From positions 4,063 through 68,062 of the forward strand of contig JAKUCV010002532.1 in NCBI GenBank assembly GCA_028386065.3: a stretch of DNA of 64,000 nucleotides. Direction: 5' to 3'. Every line of letters starts with the position of its first letter. Position 1 is the stretch's first letter. This stretch comes from Turnera subulata (Eukaryota; Streptophyta; Magnoliopsida; Malpighiales; Passifloraceae). The notes under the pieces are model-generated. The model worked only from the letters and a program-made list of their open reading frames with translations, did not search any database and was not told the DNA's origin. Positions 13,217-26,610 of this stretch are shown one piece after another. A program made the translations under genes and the position numbers.

Positions 13217-15834
13217 ATGTCGTCGATTTCCAGGCTCTATCTCTTCGCTTACAACTCCCTTCAGGCCATTGGCTGGTACCTAATCAAACCTCACATCATT
13301 TCCTTTGCCTTCTCCATTTTCCATATGTGACGATTAACAATCATCACTGAATTTGAATGTTCACTCTTCACACAGGGGTACTGCGCTCTTTCGAATCCTG
13401 ACCAACTTTGTCTCCACTAAGTCACTCGATGGAGCTTATGCCTCTGCCGGAGACCTTATCTGTCAGTTTGCTTTTGCCTTTTTTTTTTGCTCTTGCTTTG
13501 TTGTAATTGTTCCAGTTTAGTATCTTTTGTGTGTTGACAGGTTCTTTTGTTTCTGTTGTATTGAAGGTTTCTCGCAGACCGCTGCATTCTTGGAAGTGAT
13601 ACATGGAGCTTTAGGTTGGTCAACTTGTGGTGAAGTTTTTTATTTTTAAGCTTGATTTCATTTTGTTGAGGGGGTGAAAATATGATCTTTGATTGAGACC
13701 GATTGTGGGTTCATTTTCTTTCTGCAATGTAAGGCATTGTTCCAAGTGGGGTGTTGTTCCCTTTTCTCCAATGGGGAGGACGAACTCATTTCGTTTTGGC
13801 CATTGTCCGCAATATATCTCAGGTTTGTACAATATTTTTCATTGTCTATTTCACTTTTTTGTGATGAGCTATGTTTAGGGGAAATTGATGCCACTTGCGC
13901 TTCACAATGGTAATTTGGCCTTGTGTTTCATTTCATGATTAATGATTGTCAATCAAAAAGTTGCAAATAATGCTTTTGTGTTTCATGATCACTTGGATTT
14001 AATGATTCTCCATCATTTTGTAGGTCCAGCAATTGCCATCGGTTTTTATCACATTTGTTGCTTGGTGCCTTGCAGAGGTCAGTTGGTTTACAATCATATT
14101 TCATGGCTTGCACGCCTGTCTGCAGAAATCTAGCAAGTTTTGCTTACAACAAGAATGTGTTCCTCATTTAGAGCGTTTCCTTTTGCTGTTTATGCAAGGA
14201 CATCTACAACTCATTTAGCCTTCCTCGTATTGCTTCATAAAACCGGATGCGCACTTTGATTAATATTTTTGAACTTATATAATATTGGGTGTTTATTTTA
14301 TCTAGTTCTGGGGCAAGATATTAGCATGTAAGTTTTACTCTTTGTCTGTCAGAGAACAACAATATACTGGCAGAATTTGGCAATGTAGACTACTGTTTCA
14401 GGATGCCTGACCATCCTTGTTCTTATCCAATTGAAATGCCATGTGCCAATTGTATAAAACCCCAAGTTAGTTTTGAAGTAATGGTTTGGAAGCTGCATTT
14501 CAAGCAGAGGAGACCTATTGTTTACATGACTGACACTTGACAAAACTTTTCATGTAGTTGATCTAGTTGCTCCGAGGTGCTCGTAACATGACTACCCTCT
14601 TGAGTTTTTCCTCTGTTGTTGCTTTGCTGTTTATTTCCCTTGGTTCATATTTGCCTTTAGTTTATGCCTTGATGATCAAAATCAGAAATGTTATGGAAAC
14701 ATGAACGCAGGTAATTAGGTACCCACACTATGCTTTGAGCACCATTGGAAGTTGTCCATCTTGGTTGACATACCTCAGGTTTGATTTTACCTTTTTCTTT
14801 AAGATCTTACTTAATGTTCCATTTGCCTCTACATCAGTTGTATAGGCAACTTTTTTTTTTTTTCTTTTTACGGGGCCAAAAGATTTTTGTTTAGGCTAGT
14901 TGTCCAGGCTTCGAACCCTAATATAACTCACTGATCTAGGCATTAACGAGTTTCCTATTAGAAGAAAGATTACACATCAGTGGTGATCTAGATTCTGTTA
15001 AAAAATAAATTTTAGTGGTACGGTAAAAGACAGAGACAGTCCTTAGAACTGCAATGAAGAAAAATCTGTAACTTATAAATGGGGAAAAAAAATTATCATA
15101 AAAATGTGAATTTGTCAAAATCCCAGTTTCAGACAGAAATGCAAACATATTGTAACAGAATAAATTATATACGACATTTAGCTGAATTCTTAGTATATAA
15201 TTTTGCTTTTGGTTTTTTCCAGGTATACCGCATTCATTGTGCTGTATCCTATCGGTCTTGCTCCTGGAGAAAGTGAGTTTCATGATCTTCGGTTATCTTG
15301 ATTTTAGATTCTCTTTCACTTGAATGAAAGCACTAACCAATAACAGTAGGTGAAGAACCAGCTTCCGTCTCCTCTGTCATTTTATTTCCTTCTTCTTTTG
15401 AAACTTGTGTATCCATCTGTTTATGCAGTGTGGACTATGTACCAAGCACTTCCAATTGTGAAGGAGAAGAACCTCTATGCAGATTTCTTTGCTGCTTTCC
15501 CATTCAGCTACTATAACTTTCTAAGAGTATGTTTACATTCTCTGTTGTGGCTTCTTCCTTGTCAACCTTTTATTTCCCTTGTCCTCGTACCAGGTTAATT
15601 CACCTTGGTTTGTAGTAGTTGGTTCCAACCTTTAAACCTGCTTTATGATTTGTATGCATTACCTATGGAATCATTTATCTGCAGATTAACTGATATGATT
15701 TGGATGCTTATTCGAAATTCTCGACTCAGGTTCTACTAGTGTGCTACCCCCTGCCATGGTCAAGCCTTTACATGCGTTTGCTGAAGCAGCGGCGGGCAAA
15801 ATTGGGAAAACCTCAGAGGAAGAAGCAAAATTGA
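13217..15834 (+). CDS. Very-long-chain 3-hydroxyacyl-CoA dehydratase, PAS2/PTPLA-like
   Basis: Nine exons (13217-13275, 13376-13461, 13567-13614, 13734-13822, 14024-14077, 14711-14778, 15223-15272, 15429-15526, 15730-15834) encode 218 residues, close to the family length. The protein is a multi-spanning ER membrane enzyme. It removes water from 3-hydroxyacyl-CoA, the third step of fatty-acid elongation, for waxes, sphingolipids and storage lipids. Family motifs visible are FSQTAAFLEVIHGALGIVPS, EVIRYPHYAL, SWLTYLRYTAFIVLYPIG and a basic tail (KLGKPQRKKQN). The catalytic pair should be Tyr143 and Glu151 in LYPIGLAPGE. The spacing is one residue longer than I recall for PASTICCINO2 itself, and resembles the second plant paralogue (At5g59770 type). 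All introns are GT-AG, and every junction preserves the frame. Confidence in the family is high; whether it is the main or accessory dehydratase is inferred. Confidence 0.93.
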
Positions 15835-16755
15835 GAGTCACACCTACACTGACCAAAAAAATTCTGGTCTATCTAAGATGGCCTTTGTCTAAAATGCAGA
15901 ACTTGTTATAGTATTGGATGAGTGCTGGAAATCCCTCAAGGCCAGGCATGGTCTTGGAATGTGTAGCATGATTATGTTGTTGGTTACTGTCCCTTGTAAT
16001 ATTCACATGACCCTGTCAACAAAGTCGTCCGACAAATCCTGATGCCTGGTGCCCAACCTTGGATTTATTTGCAACTTTTTCTGGAACTACAGTACTTTTT
16101 AGGCACCCTATGTATTGATGTCTTAGTGCAGTAATGCTACTGTGTTTGGCTTTGCCTGGATAGATACATCAAATCTGGTTTTGTTATAAGGTAGAGCAAG
16201 TGAATTGTCTACGAGTCCAAGCTGCTCTGTGTTTTACTCTTTGAATAGTAGCAAACCGAAATGAGGGCTCATTCTTTGCTTTAGATGATCTCACACTTAT
16301 TAACATACTGTTTAGCAGAAGAGATTTAACTTATTCTGGTCAAATTGCGAGTTGTCAGTTGAATGTATATAGTCTATGCTTATCAACATGGTCTACTGCC
16401 TAATATTGTAGTAGCTGTATTGAGGGTCCCAGAAAAATTGGTGGTTCTAGCAGCCAGCCTATTTGTGGTCTAGAGCCCATGCTTGTTTTGGATTATCTAC
16501 TTGGCTTTCTTGTATCTTTGAATCAAAAAGTTGAAGCCTTCACCGAAAACTTATCAAATGAGCAGATACCAAAAGATTTACTTGACAAAAGTAATTTGGA
16601 GCATTATAAAACAAAGACACAGGAAAGGACAATTAAAAGAGGACCAGATACAAGCAAGACTAACAAGCACCACAATATCCCAAACCAAAGACAACATTCT
16701 CCCAACATCAAACCTCTTCCACCACACAATACAGAAAAGTCATGATCCTAAGTTC
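15835..16755. other. Convergent 3' flanks of dehydratase and aquaporin genes
   Basis: This 920-bp region separates two convergent genes and should hold both 3' untranslated regions. Open frames of about 88 codons near 16479-16794 overlap the presumed aquaporin 3' end and have no recognisable similarity. No other feature is seen. Confidence 0.6.
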
Positions 16756-17779
16756 TTAGTAGTCTGTTGTGGGGAGCTGCTCATGTGTGTTTGAGCCAAT
16801 GAAAAAGACCTCATAGACAATGGCAGCAATGCCGGCACCGACGAATGGACCGAGCCAGTATACCCAGTGGTTGTCCCACGACCAGCTGACCACGGCAGGT
16901 CCGAAAGAGACAGCCGGGTTCATGGATGCACCATCAAAGGCACCACCAGCCAAGATGTTAGCACCCACAATGAAACCAATTGCGATGGGTGCAATGATCC
17001 CAATGTTGCCCTTCTTTGGATCCACGGCCGTGGCGTAGACAGTGTACACCAAGCCAAAGGTCATCACAATCTCGAAAACAACCGCATTCCATGCACCGAC
17101 ACCACTTGATAGAGCAAAGGCCGAGGTTTCCTGCTCACACACACAACATCCACAGCAATATTTAGTCATAAGACTCATAGTAACCCCAAAAAATGTCACA
17201 TAATAGGTACTTAAATTAACTTCTTACCAATCCGCCAGTTGAAACCTTAAGAAGCAAGCAAGCAACCACGGATCCAAGCAACTGTGCAATCCAGTACAAA
17301 ATACTTCTAAAGAGTGATATGTGACCACCAACGAAGGCGCCAAATGTAACGGCCGGGTTCACATGCCCGCCAGAAATGTTGGCACCAACCGAGACCGCAA
17401 CAAATAGAGCGAAAGCGTGAGCAATTGCTGCAGCCACTAGACCAGCTGGTGTTGTTGCTCCATTATCAGTGAGCTTGCCTGCCAAAACGTACAATCATAT
17501 CCATTATTTGACCACTACTTAGTTACCATGTACATTTAAGAATTGAGGACTTGCTCGATTCCATTCGATTACATCCGATTACATCTAACCAAACATGCCG
17601 TAAAAGAAAAAAAAGAAAAGAAAATTAAGCCGAGGTGGGTTCTTACTGAAAGCCATGCCGGATCCTTCACCGGCAAAAACAAAAATCAGCATGGAAATGA
17701 ACTCAGCCAAGGCAGCTTTCAGTGCATCAGCTTGGCCAAACTCGCCTGGAGACCCAACTGCAATGCTAGTGATTGGCAT
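16756..17779 (-). CDS. TIP1: Tonoplast intrinsic protein (aquaporin), TIP1 subfamily
   Basis: Three exons on the minus strand (17647-17779, 17228-17478, 16756-17130) encode 252 residues, the usual TIP1 length. The protein forms water channels in the vacuolar membrane; TIP1 members also pass urea and hydrogen peroxide. Two NPA boxes are present (residues 85-87 in [14 protein letters not shown], and 199-201 in [11 protein letters not shown]). By alignment the aromatic/arginine filter is His65, Ile187, Ala196 and Val202, the H-I-A-V set that defines TIP1. It starts MPITSIAVG and ends HEQLPTTDY, typical of the subfamily. A TATA box lies about 105 bp upstream and G-box/ABRE-like motifs lie about 270-290 bp upstream. 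The exact isoform (TIP1;1, 1;2 or 1;3) cannot be told. Confidence 0.96.
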
Positions 17780-17884
17780 TTTGGAATTTGGAGATTGGAA
17801 ATTTGGTGCTTAATTTTCAAAGCTGAATCTTGCTTTGCAAATTTTGTTGCTTCTTAGTGTCTAGAGCTCATTTAGTAGCACCTT

Positions 17885-17892
17885 TATATAAA
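17885..17892 (-). promoter_or_regulatory. TATA box of the TIP1 aquaporin gene
   Basis: A TATATAAA-type element within a symmetrical CCTTTATATAAAGG sequence, about 105 bp upstream of the aquaporin start codon on the minus strand. This is a normal position given a leader of about 70-80 nt. Confidence 0.6.
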
Positions 17893-18045
17893 GGGATTTT
17901 TTCATCTAACAGTAACACTTATCATTTTTTTTTGGGGGGTAAAGTAACAATTATTTTCAACATGGGTCAAAAAAAGGAGCAGGCCTTTGTTGGCAGCCAT
18001 CTGTCATTGTCTGGTAGGCGGGCCTCCAATTTGTTTCTATGCTGC

Positions 18046-18070
18046 CACGTGTACGGCCGATGTGACGTGG
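18046..18070 (-). promoter_or_regulatory. G-box/ABRE pair upstream of TIP1
   Basis: A CACGTG core (18046-18051, in CCACGTGTAC) and a TGACGTGG element (18063-18070) lie 12 bases apart, about 270-290 bp upstream of the aquaporin start. Such ACGT-core pairs bind bZIP factors and often give abscisic acid or drought response. The motifs are seen directly; the response is inferred. Confidence 0.5.
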
Positions 18071-21000
18071 AGCGGCTAATTGGACAGCGGAGAAATCCTC
18101 ATCACCGACTAGTAGTGGTACTAGAAGGGTCCCTCAATGATTTGTTTCGTGACCGACCATTGGATTTGTTTATATCGGCTGATGGGGAAATATGGTGGTT
18201 AGTTTTTTTTTTTTCTATGGTTTTTATTTCATGAACTAATCAAAATAAAATTGTGGTCTGAAAATAAAGTTGGTTCTGTTTTTGGGTTTAGTGGAGACCA
18301 TGAACAGGTGTTGAGGATCTCCTCACTTTGAGCTATTATGTGCTTAAATTAAACACAGCCCTTTAAGTAATCCACAGATTTGAACAAAAAAAAAAAAGTG
18401 ATCCTTTGCTGTGGGCCTGTATGAAGTGTATGGAATGGGGTGGTTGCATAGTTGAATGATTAACTAAAAAGCTGTGCTTCAAGCCAAAAGGAGCAAAATG
18501 GTTATAAAGTTGGAAAATTGGATAAAGATAAGAAACAAGTAAGTAATAAAGAAAGAACATCCGGGACATAGATAATGATGAGGACTCAGGAGTGGAAAAG
18601 AATTGATTCTTTCCATATTTCAAGTAATCTTCAAATTAAGTTCTTTAATTCTACCTTGATTTCTTGAAGAATTTGGAGATATATACGAGAGTATCTTATG
18701 ATTGGTCATTTGTAGAATATATCATTCTGAAATTAGCCCTTGTGAGAAGGGGAAAAAGGAAGTAAATTTGTGCAAAATCACATATTAAGAAAGAAATATG
18801 ATGCCAAGTTCATGTACCAGTTTAACTGTTGAAGCTTAATTATGGACAACCGATCTCTTTATTATTTCTATTGCAATTAACTACCCAACAAGATGACAAT
18901 GGAGTAGGTAATATTCCGAATGGTGGACATTAAAATTGCATTTGAATATGTAAGCACACCGACCATATTCGTGAGCATTTTTAGTGCTCTTCCAATAACC
19001 TTGTTCTAGCTGAAAATAAAATTAAGGGTTAGAATAATAGTGGTTTGATGTCTTAATTTAAACTTGTCACCACGTATAATTTTGGCACCATCTCCATTAA
19101 AGAATATCAGAGGTCTTTGTAATCCTTGACAAAAAAGAGATTATCCGCCATCAATCTGTTTCTTTCTGGCTCTTCCATTAACTTTTGTATTAGTATTTAT
19201 TTACTTCTCCTAATCTTATCCGGCTTAGGTTTTTTAATCATGGGCGGTTTAGTGGACTACGGGGAAAATATTTCTTTTTCTCCCATTTGTTTTTTAGATA
19301 TTGGAAGGAGAATATCTCTAATAAATAGACCTCTCTATCTGTTCTAAACACTGCTCTTCGTTGTCAATTTGCAAAAGGATCATAGATTTAATCTAATTTT
19401 AAGTTACAACTACTTTCAATTCTGATTAGAATATATCTCTCTTCTTTTTTTCCTCTGAAATCATTCGTTCATGGATAAATAAATCAGAGAGTGTTGTTGG
19501 GCCAGTATTAGCACAGCAAAACTAAATAGGCCTTGTACACATATGGGGACAGTATTGTGGGCTGAAATGAACCCCAGCAAAAACTAAAAAGGCCTTGTCT
19601 ACAAAGATAATCATTTCTCTTTCTTTTTTTGTTCCTTATTGACTTCGGCCCATTCCACTGCACCAACTAATTTCAGAATTGGACATTATTGGATCAATAT
19701 TGGGCCGGCCCACCCAATTAAATCATTGTTATGTATGCCTAACACCGAAAAATCAAATAGAGTTAAATTGTAAGCAAGTTTTAGAACATTCTATAAATTT
19801 GTTTCCACTTAATCTAAATATAATTGAAATTTGGGAATGGAATAATAACCTTTAATATTAAGTTTGTTTGATATTTTTTATGTAAGTTTGTTTGAATTTT
19901 GTTGTTCTACAAAATCGTTTTAGCGCACAGATGGAAGGAAAATAAACATGAAATCATATATCCACTTTTTATGACGATATAAACCAAGAAAAATAGACAG
20001 CTTCAGCTGGTTGAGCACAGCTTTGACCATATTTGCTATAATATACGGGTTACAGCTCCACAATGCATGTCATATGTTTCAGTTTTTTCTTGCCCTTCGC
20101 TCTCTTGTTGAGAAATTTGGTGAAGGACACAAGCTGGTGGTGATGCTCACCCCATTCTGTTTAATTATGAGACTAGACATAATACCAGTCAAACCTTGTG
20201 GAGGAAAAGGAATATACAGCTATTATAATTTTGTTGTAGTAATTATTGCATCAATCACATATTAGCTAGTACTTATTACTGTAAGTTTGTAGAAGTAGTT
20301 AATTACTATTATTTACCGTGTGTACATTATTGCTTTTGCAATTTGTTCTTGCAAAAAGTGAACCCCACAAGACCTAATCATTAGAATCTATATTTCAACC
20401 AAAAAAAAGGTACTCTAGATAGGGAGACAAAAAGAAGCTTTATATGTTCTGTTTTTATCTTTGCCGTCACACACCTACTCATAACTCAAAACCCACCAAC
20501 CTCTCCCTCACAATTAAGGCATTGATATGAAGATTACTCCCCCATTTAGATTTGAGTCACTGGAAGGAGAAAGGTACAATCCGTTCAAACTTTGAACTAT
20601 CTTTTTGCCCTATAAAGCTTCCTCATAAAAATTCTTTCATTTATTGCAAGTTGCAACTAATTGGGTCAAAGCAAAAAGCACCTACCATGCACATTTTTGT
20701 ATGATTAGTCAAATATGTACTTAAGATGGATGATATCCTTTAGCAAACATGAACGGAGGCTTGTGGTTATTTCACTTGGGAGAATCCTATGATCTAATCA
20801 TGGGTGGTGTTACTTCTTACCATAATCTTATTAAAGGGTTTGGAATAGTGTTGTAGGCATATATATTTTTTTGTCAAATTTGTTTGGAACTTTTTGAACG
20901 GGGGAGAGGAATGGGCATGTGAAAGCTGAAAATCAGTAGACTTCTAGAACTGATATCCAAAGTCAGGAAGAAGATGCATAAGAGATGTTTAGCTAATTAA

Positions 21001-24000
21001 TTAATTTTTTTGAACACGGCAAAATATCTTTATTCTGTGCCATATTAATTGTTTTCAACTGGACCCATGTTATAACAAATTCATTGGTTAATATCAGCTA
21101 CAAAATCTTTCGATCATATACTTCAAAACGCAAACATAGCATATATATAATTATAAAACTCCACCATTTACCACCCTAAGTCCTTACTCTCTACAGCCAA
21201 GTCCTACAACACCCATAGTCATGGGCTCAATTGCATTGGCCCCCCCAACAAAATAAGTCAAATTTCGCAGACCACACAAGTTAGACTTTACTCGAGTCTC
21301 ATGTAATGCTATAGTTAGCAATTAGTATTACTAATTGCTGTACTCCTGTACCTCATGGGAAGTGAATGAAAGAAACATTTGGCCTGGAGGACCCAGCGGT
21401 CCTCACAGACTTTCTTTATCTTCAACCACGGCAAAGAATTTTTAAAAGATGCATATGGAACAATATGTTTTTGGTCTTTGAGACAGCTTAATCTGTTGGA
21501 AGCACTTAAGACTTTTGTTGTAGTGCTATATACTTTAACCTAGGAATACCTAAAGATATTGCTACCTTCTGCTTTACACGTATAATTTTGAGAAGGTACA
21601 CTTTATCTAATTGTTTTTTTGGTTTAGTTTTAAGAAAAAAAAAACTTTTTGTGCAGTTAATTCGAATTACATGAACTATAAAAAGAGGGCTGTGAAACAA
21701 ATATGTAAAGAAACCAAACGTAGGGGGGGAAGCATATGACAGGAAGGGATATATATATACTGGATAATTATGATTCGGGAGGGAAGAGCATTCATTAATT
21801 AATAATGCTAGCTAGTATTACTTGACTTCCAAGTTCTGATAATTAGAAAATTCCAGCGTTGATGTTAACATAACCATGTTATATTCAACCACAAAATTCC
21901 AAGAAGAAAATTCTAGAGTTGATCGATGTTAACATATTGTCTTTCATATAGAATCAAAAATCAACTTGGAGAATTATTTTTGCGTGGAAGTGCATGTTAG
22001 CTTAGTGAAGGATAAAAACATCTTATTACATCAACTATGTTCATCAATTACAATTAATATAATTCTAAACAAGCATTTTTCTTTGTGTAATAATAGGATT
22101 ATGTTAGGTTGAATTGGTTATCCTTGTTCCTTGCAGATAAATAAAACCTGTAAACATTAATGAAAAATATGCATATCTATTTAAAGAGTCATTGCACCGG
22201 TTTGCACTTTGCATTTGATGGTGACCAATACTATTTGAAGTCGATTTTGTAATGATAATATTTCAGAAAACAGAAGGCATATACTGTTCCACACCATGGC
22301 CTTGGCCGCAAATGCCGTTTGTAGACTTTCTTTTCCCAATTTCGACTTCAAAAGAAAAGGACTTAATTTTTTATTAGAAAAAAAAGAAAAGAAAAAAGAT
22401 TTTATAATTTTCAAAGCTTGTTGGTGGCATGCGTGGGGCACGTGCGACCTACCAATGGGCGGGCTAAGGGGTAAAGCGAAGCTTAACTGGCATGTGATCG
22501 CCGCCGCACACGCTCTTTAAAAGCCCAAGTGTCGTGTTGTGGAGGGCACGCACGGCGGCCCGGCGCGTGTTGTTGTCAGCCATTGGATCCTCCCACACAC
22601 GTGTCGCCACCCGACTAGTCCCCACATGGGGAACTTTGTACCTACCCAATCGCCATGTGCCTAACTGTGGTAGACGACACTCCATTTGGCCTCCTTCAGC
22701 TAACTTCTCCTTGTTCTTATTCTTATTCTATCCCCCACTATGCCATAGATAGATAGCTACATGCATCCTTTGAATAAAATTTGATGTGTGTTGTTATGCA
22801 TTATGGAGGAGTTTAATTAACGACCCATTTTGCTTTCTTGCTTATTTTTCAATGTATATACTGACAAAAAGTGCTTGGAGATATAGATTCTCAGTTGAGT
22901 ACTAACACAACACTTGTCACCGTCTAATTATAGGAAAAATTCTTGTTGGAAATCCATTTTCAGTTTCATCAAAGATTATGGCTTATAGTATCAATTTGGT
23001 CCAAGTGACAAGCGATTTTAATTTCGCTTAAATTAAATTTTGAATTCGAGTTTTCGTATATACAAAACTTCCCCATTTGGGCGATCCATCCACTATAACT
23101 AAATACTTGATTCGAGTTGAATCCAGATTAGAAGCAAAACTTAGAATACTCAGATGGAAAAGAAAAAAAAAAGTTACGGTTTATAGTGGTAATGTTTAAT
23201 TGTTTATTGTTCAAAGCTTGACATGATTGGATCGACAGGTAAAGTCGTTACCCGTTTGGGAGGTAAAACAGGGGATGGTCTGCACTTTTATGGACCATTC
23301 TTCAAAGTTAATTCTATCAGTATTACCGTAATACCCCTACAATGCGGCTACTTAACGTGGCTATATGGCTTTTTCATTTGTTAGGCATAGCTAGGCGTAT
23401 CTTTATTGGACGAGTGGTGTGTTAATTACTTTTTCAATCTCTTTGGATTTGTGGCCTACAAAGTTCAGCATCCAACCATGGGTTAGGTTGATTATATAAA
23501 TGACTTTTAAAGAGAGAACAATAATTTTTTTGCGTCATCTTAATACTACTCTCCAAGTACAAAATGGGTATATGCATGACTTTTTTCTCCTATTCATATC
23601 TACTTTGCTATATTGATTTGAGATGCTAAATCTATTATTAAATCCAAATTAACAGAAGGCAAAGTTGGCATATAATGGCTTCCACAAAAAAAAAATAAAA
23701 TTGGCATATAATGGTTTAGACGTTCAATTGTCGTGTGGATTAATAAGCACACAATACAAAAATTATAAGGGCGGCACAGTGAATCATACTTTTACTTTTT
23801 TGTGGTTAATTCATTGCGATTTGATCCTGTAAAATGGAAGATATGACATCGATACCAAGAATGGGGATAAATTGAAATTCTAAATGTTGATGAAGATAAA
23901 TAACCGTGTAACTAAACATGATCTGAAAACCAAAGCTCAGCTTTTGCCAACAAAATAATTTTAGAATAAAGGAGTAAGCCAATGCAGAAAAGAAGAAGCG

Positions 24001-26610
24001 ACAATATTTAGAAATTAACACCAACTCATATATCGGAGGTTATAAGGTATCGAACGTCAGGTCAAATATGCAGCGGTGCTTAATTTCTTGTTGCTCAAGC
24101 ACTTTTCAAAGTGACTTGGATTAAACTAGAGGAGGGTCAATCAGTATAGAGGTATTACCACCTGGATAAGCAACGAAATAATTAGCAGTCTTTTAAAAAA
24201 TTGATGGCACACATGCACAAAGTACAAGCACTTAGATTCATTGTATTGAGAAGAGAATCCGGGAATTTTTTTAAAAAAAAATTCAGCTGCAGCTTTGTCG
24301 TAAACCAGCAATTTTATAATCAACAGCAACTTTTGTCTTCTTCGTTAATTACTTGAGATTAAATTAAACATTACTATAATCAGAAGTCTCTTTGCACTTC
24401 TCAATACCAGTTGTATATTTCTTCATGCCCTCAACTCCCACAGCTGGATTCAGGGGATGATGACATAATCTATAGTGAGTTTGGCATCATTATTAGTTAA
24501 TCTGACGATCATGATTGAAGTGGTATACTACCACCATGTCACCCTTGTAATGCTATCTTGTTTTAAAAAATAAAATGTGGTGTTGTTCTATAGCAATTTA
24601 TAATGTGAAAGAGTGCCGAAAACCGCTTGTCGGGGATAAATGGAATAAAATTCTATGGTTTCAAGATTAATACCTCATCCATGTTCATTGTCTCTGTCAC
24701 AACTGGGTTTTATAATGATCTTTTGCTTTTGTAATTAAAGAATGTATAAACTTTTTAAGGAACATAAACACTTCTTTGTCTGGACCCGATGGCGATGTAT
24801 TTTTTGGTGTTGTGACAAAGGTTTTGTGGTGGGTTCTTCCATGTGGAAGCAGCAAGAAAATTCTCCCTCAGCTATCCAGCCTGAAATATTGCAAGGGTTT
24901 TGCATTTTTTATTTAATTAACTCAAATTTTATAGTCTGTATAGAGTTTCAAGACATGGTCAGTCCTTAAGACTTTATTTGATCCATTGAATCTTATTCCT
25001 TCTACAATGAGATAATATTTCTATGTCGAACAAAAGAGCAATGCAATAAATTCTAAATGGTCTTCAGTTTTTTATTATTCTGCTGATCATCTACTAGGGG
25101 CAAGTCCACTGCTAAACCTTATTTGAAAAATTAATGGGCACAGGAGCATATATGCTTCTGTGGCCGAACAGGTTATACAGAAACTTAGATAGGGCCAGAT
25201 GAATGAAAGAAAATATTAGTATTTTATATAGATCTTCATGTGCAGCAAACGTACAAAAGAATAGAATAAGAATGCATAATAAGTCAACCAAATAGTTGAT
25301 TTCAGTTGTCTCGGGCAGTTCACAAGGCAATCTAGTGCAAGCCTAGGTAGATAATATAAGAAAAAAGATGCCCCATCCAATTCAACATTATAAACATTAA
25401 TAAATCCAAAATAAAAGGTTCATTGTTTAATCACCTAAAGAATTGAATTGTTCTAGTCCCCTTATATATTGACAAAACAAATAATTCATCAGGCTCTAGT
25501 TTTAAAATGTTTGGTTCACACAAGAACTACAATACATGACATCGAAAAACAAAACAAAAAAATGCATGTCCAATCCATAAGCTATTTTGTTTCATTTACA
25601 TCACATGTGTTCCCTCTATGTTTCATGTACGACAAAGGCCATGACGGCAAATTTCAATTTCGAGATTATGTTCACCTTTTAATTTCGCAATATGGAAAGG
25701 CAACTGCCTATTTGGAAATAAACAAAAACAATTAAACGCATTAATTAAATCAGTAAATACTAAACACCCTAGCTAATTTCTAGTGCTATGATAAAATGTT
25801 GGTGTGATAAATTAAAGCCCACCTTAATTATCTCTTGCTAGTATATTTTTATCCAAGGAAACAAGGAAGAATTAGTGGTGACTGATTGTTTATTACCGCG
25901 TAATTAACCAATCAAGCACGGCATAGCATCATATGGGGGCAAGTGCGTATATTACTCAATTTTCTCCTTATTGACCCAGAGAAGCCGCCGGAGGGAAATT
26001 CTGAGTTTAAATTAGGGGTAATTATGGTAACATGCCTTACTTGTACACGAAAACCGCGTACGAAGACAACATTAAAAACAACCGTTTATATCCTGTAAAT
26101 ATATTTTTTTTTGTTATGTATTTGTATAAAGAAAGTGTAACTGGAATTTAATCATTTCACTCACTGTCCATAGATAGAAAATGTAAGTCCAAAACTAAAA
26201 GAATTTTGCATTAGGGAGAGGGAAATGTTATTTTAAGTAAGCAAGAGACAAGGGTCCTGAAAAAGTGGGTGGGGTTTAAAAGGAATTAAATATGGTTTAG
26301 TAGGGAGGTGGGATGTTTTGTTTTGTTTTTTCTCTTGCGAAGTTATTAATTCTGTAATTGGTAGATTATTTTTGGTAAGATTTCTTTAATGTTAATGGTC
26401 TTTGTTTGATGTGGATTGGTGTCTGTGGAACTTTATGAGAAAGCCATCTCTCTCTCTCTCTCTCTTTCTTTCTTGTCTTCATGCATGTCCTCATTGCCCT
26501 ATAAATGTTTCACTACTCAGCCTTGTCCCCCTCCCCCACCGATAAACTTTGATTTTTCTACTTCTGTTTTTTTTGCTCTGTATCTCTCTTTCACTAGTGA
26601 ACGTAGAAGA
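18071..26610. other. 8.5-kb gene-free AT-rich region
   Basis: No gene, RNA gene or intact transposon could be recognised. Most of it is very AT-rich. The exception is a locally GC-rich stretch at about 22430-22700 with two G-boxes (CACGTG at 22439-22444 and 22598-22603), which looks promoter-like but has no gene attached. The final 300 bases form the promoter and leader of the DUF1635 gene, including a (CT)n run at about 26446-26465. Confidence 0.5.
26446..26465 (+). repeat. (CT)n microsatellite in the DUF1635 gene leader
   Basis: A pure CT dinucleotide run about 150 bp upstream of the DUF1635 start codon. CT/GA tracts near transcription starts are common in plant genes. It probably lies in the core promoter or 5' untranslated region. 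Confidence 0.6.
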
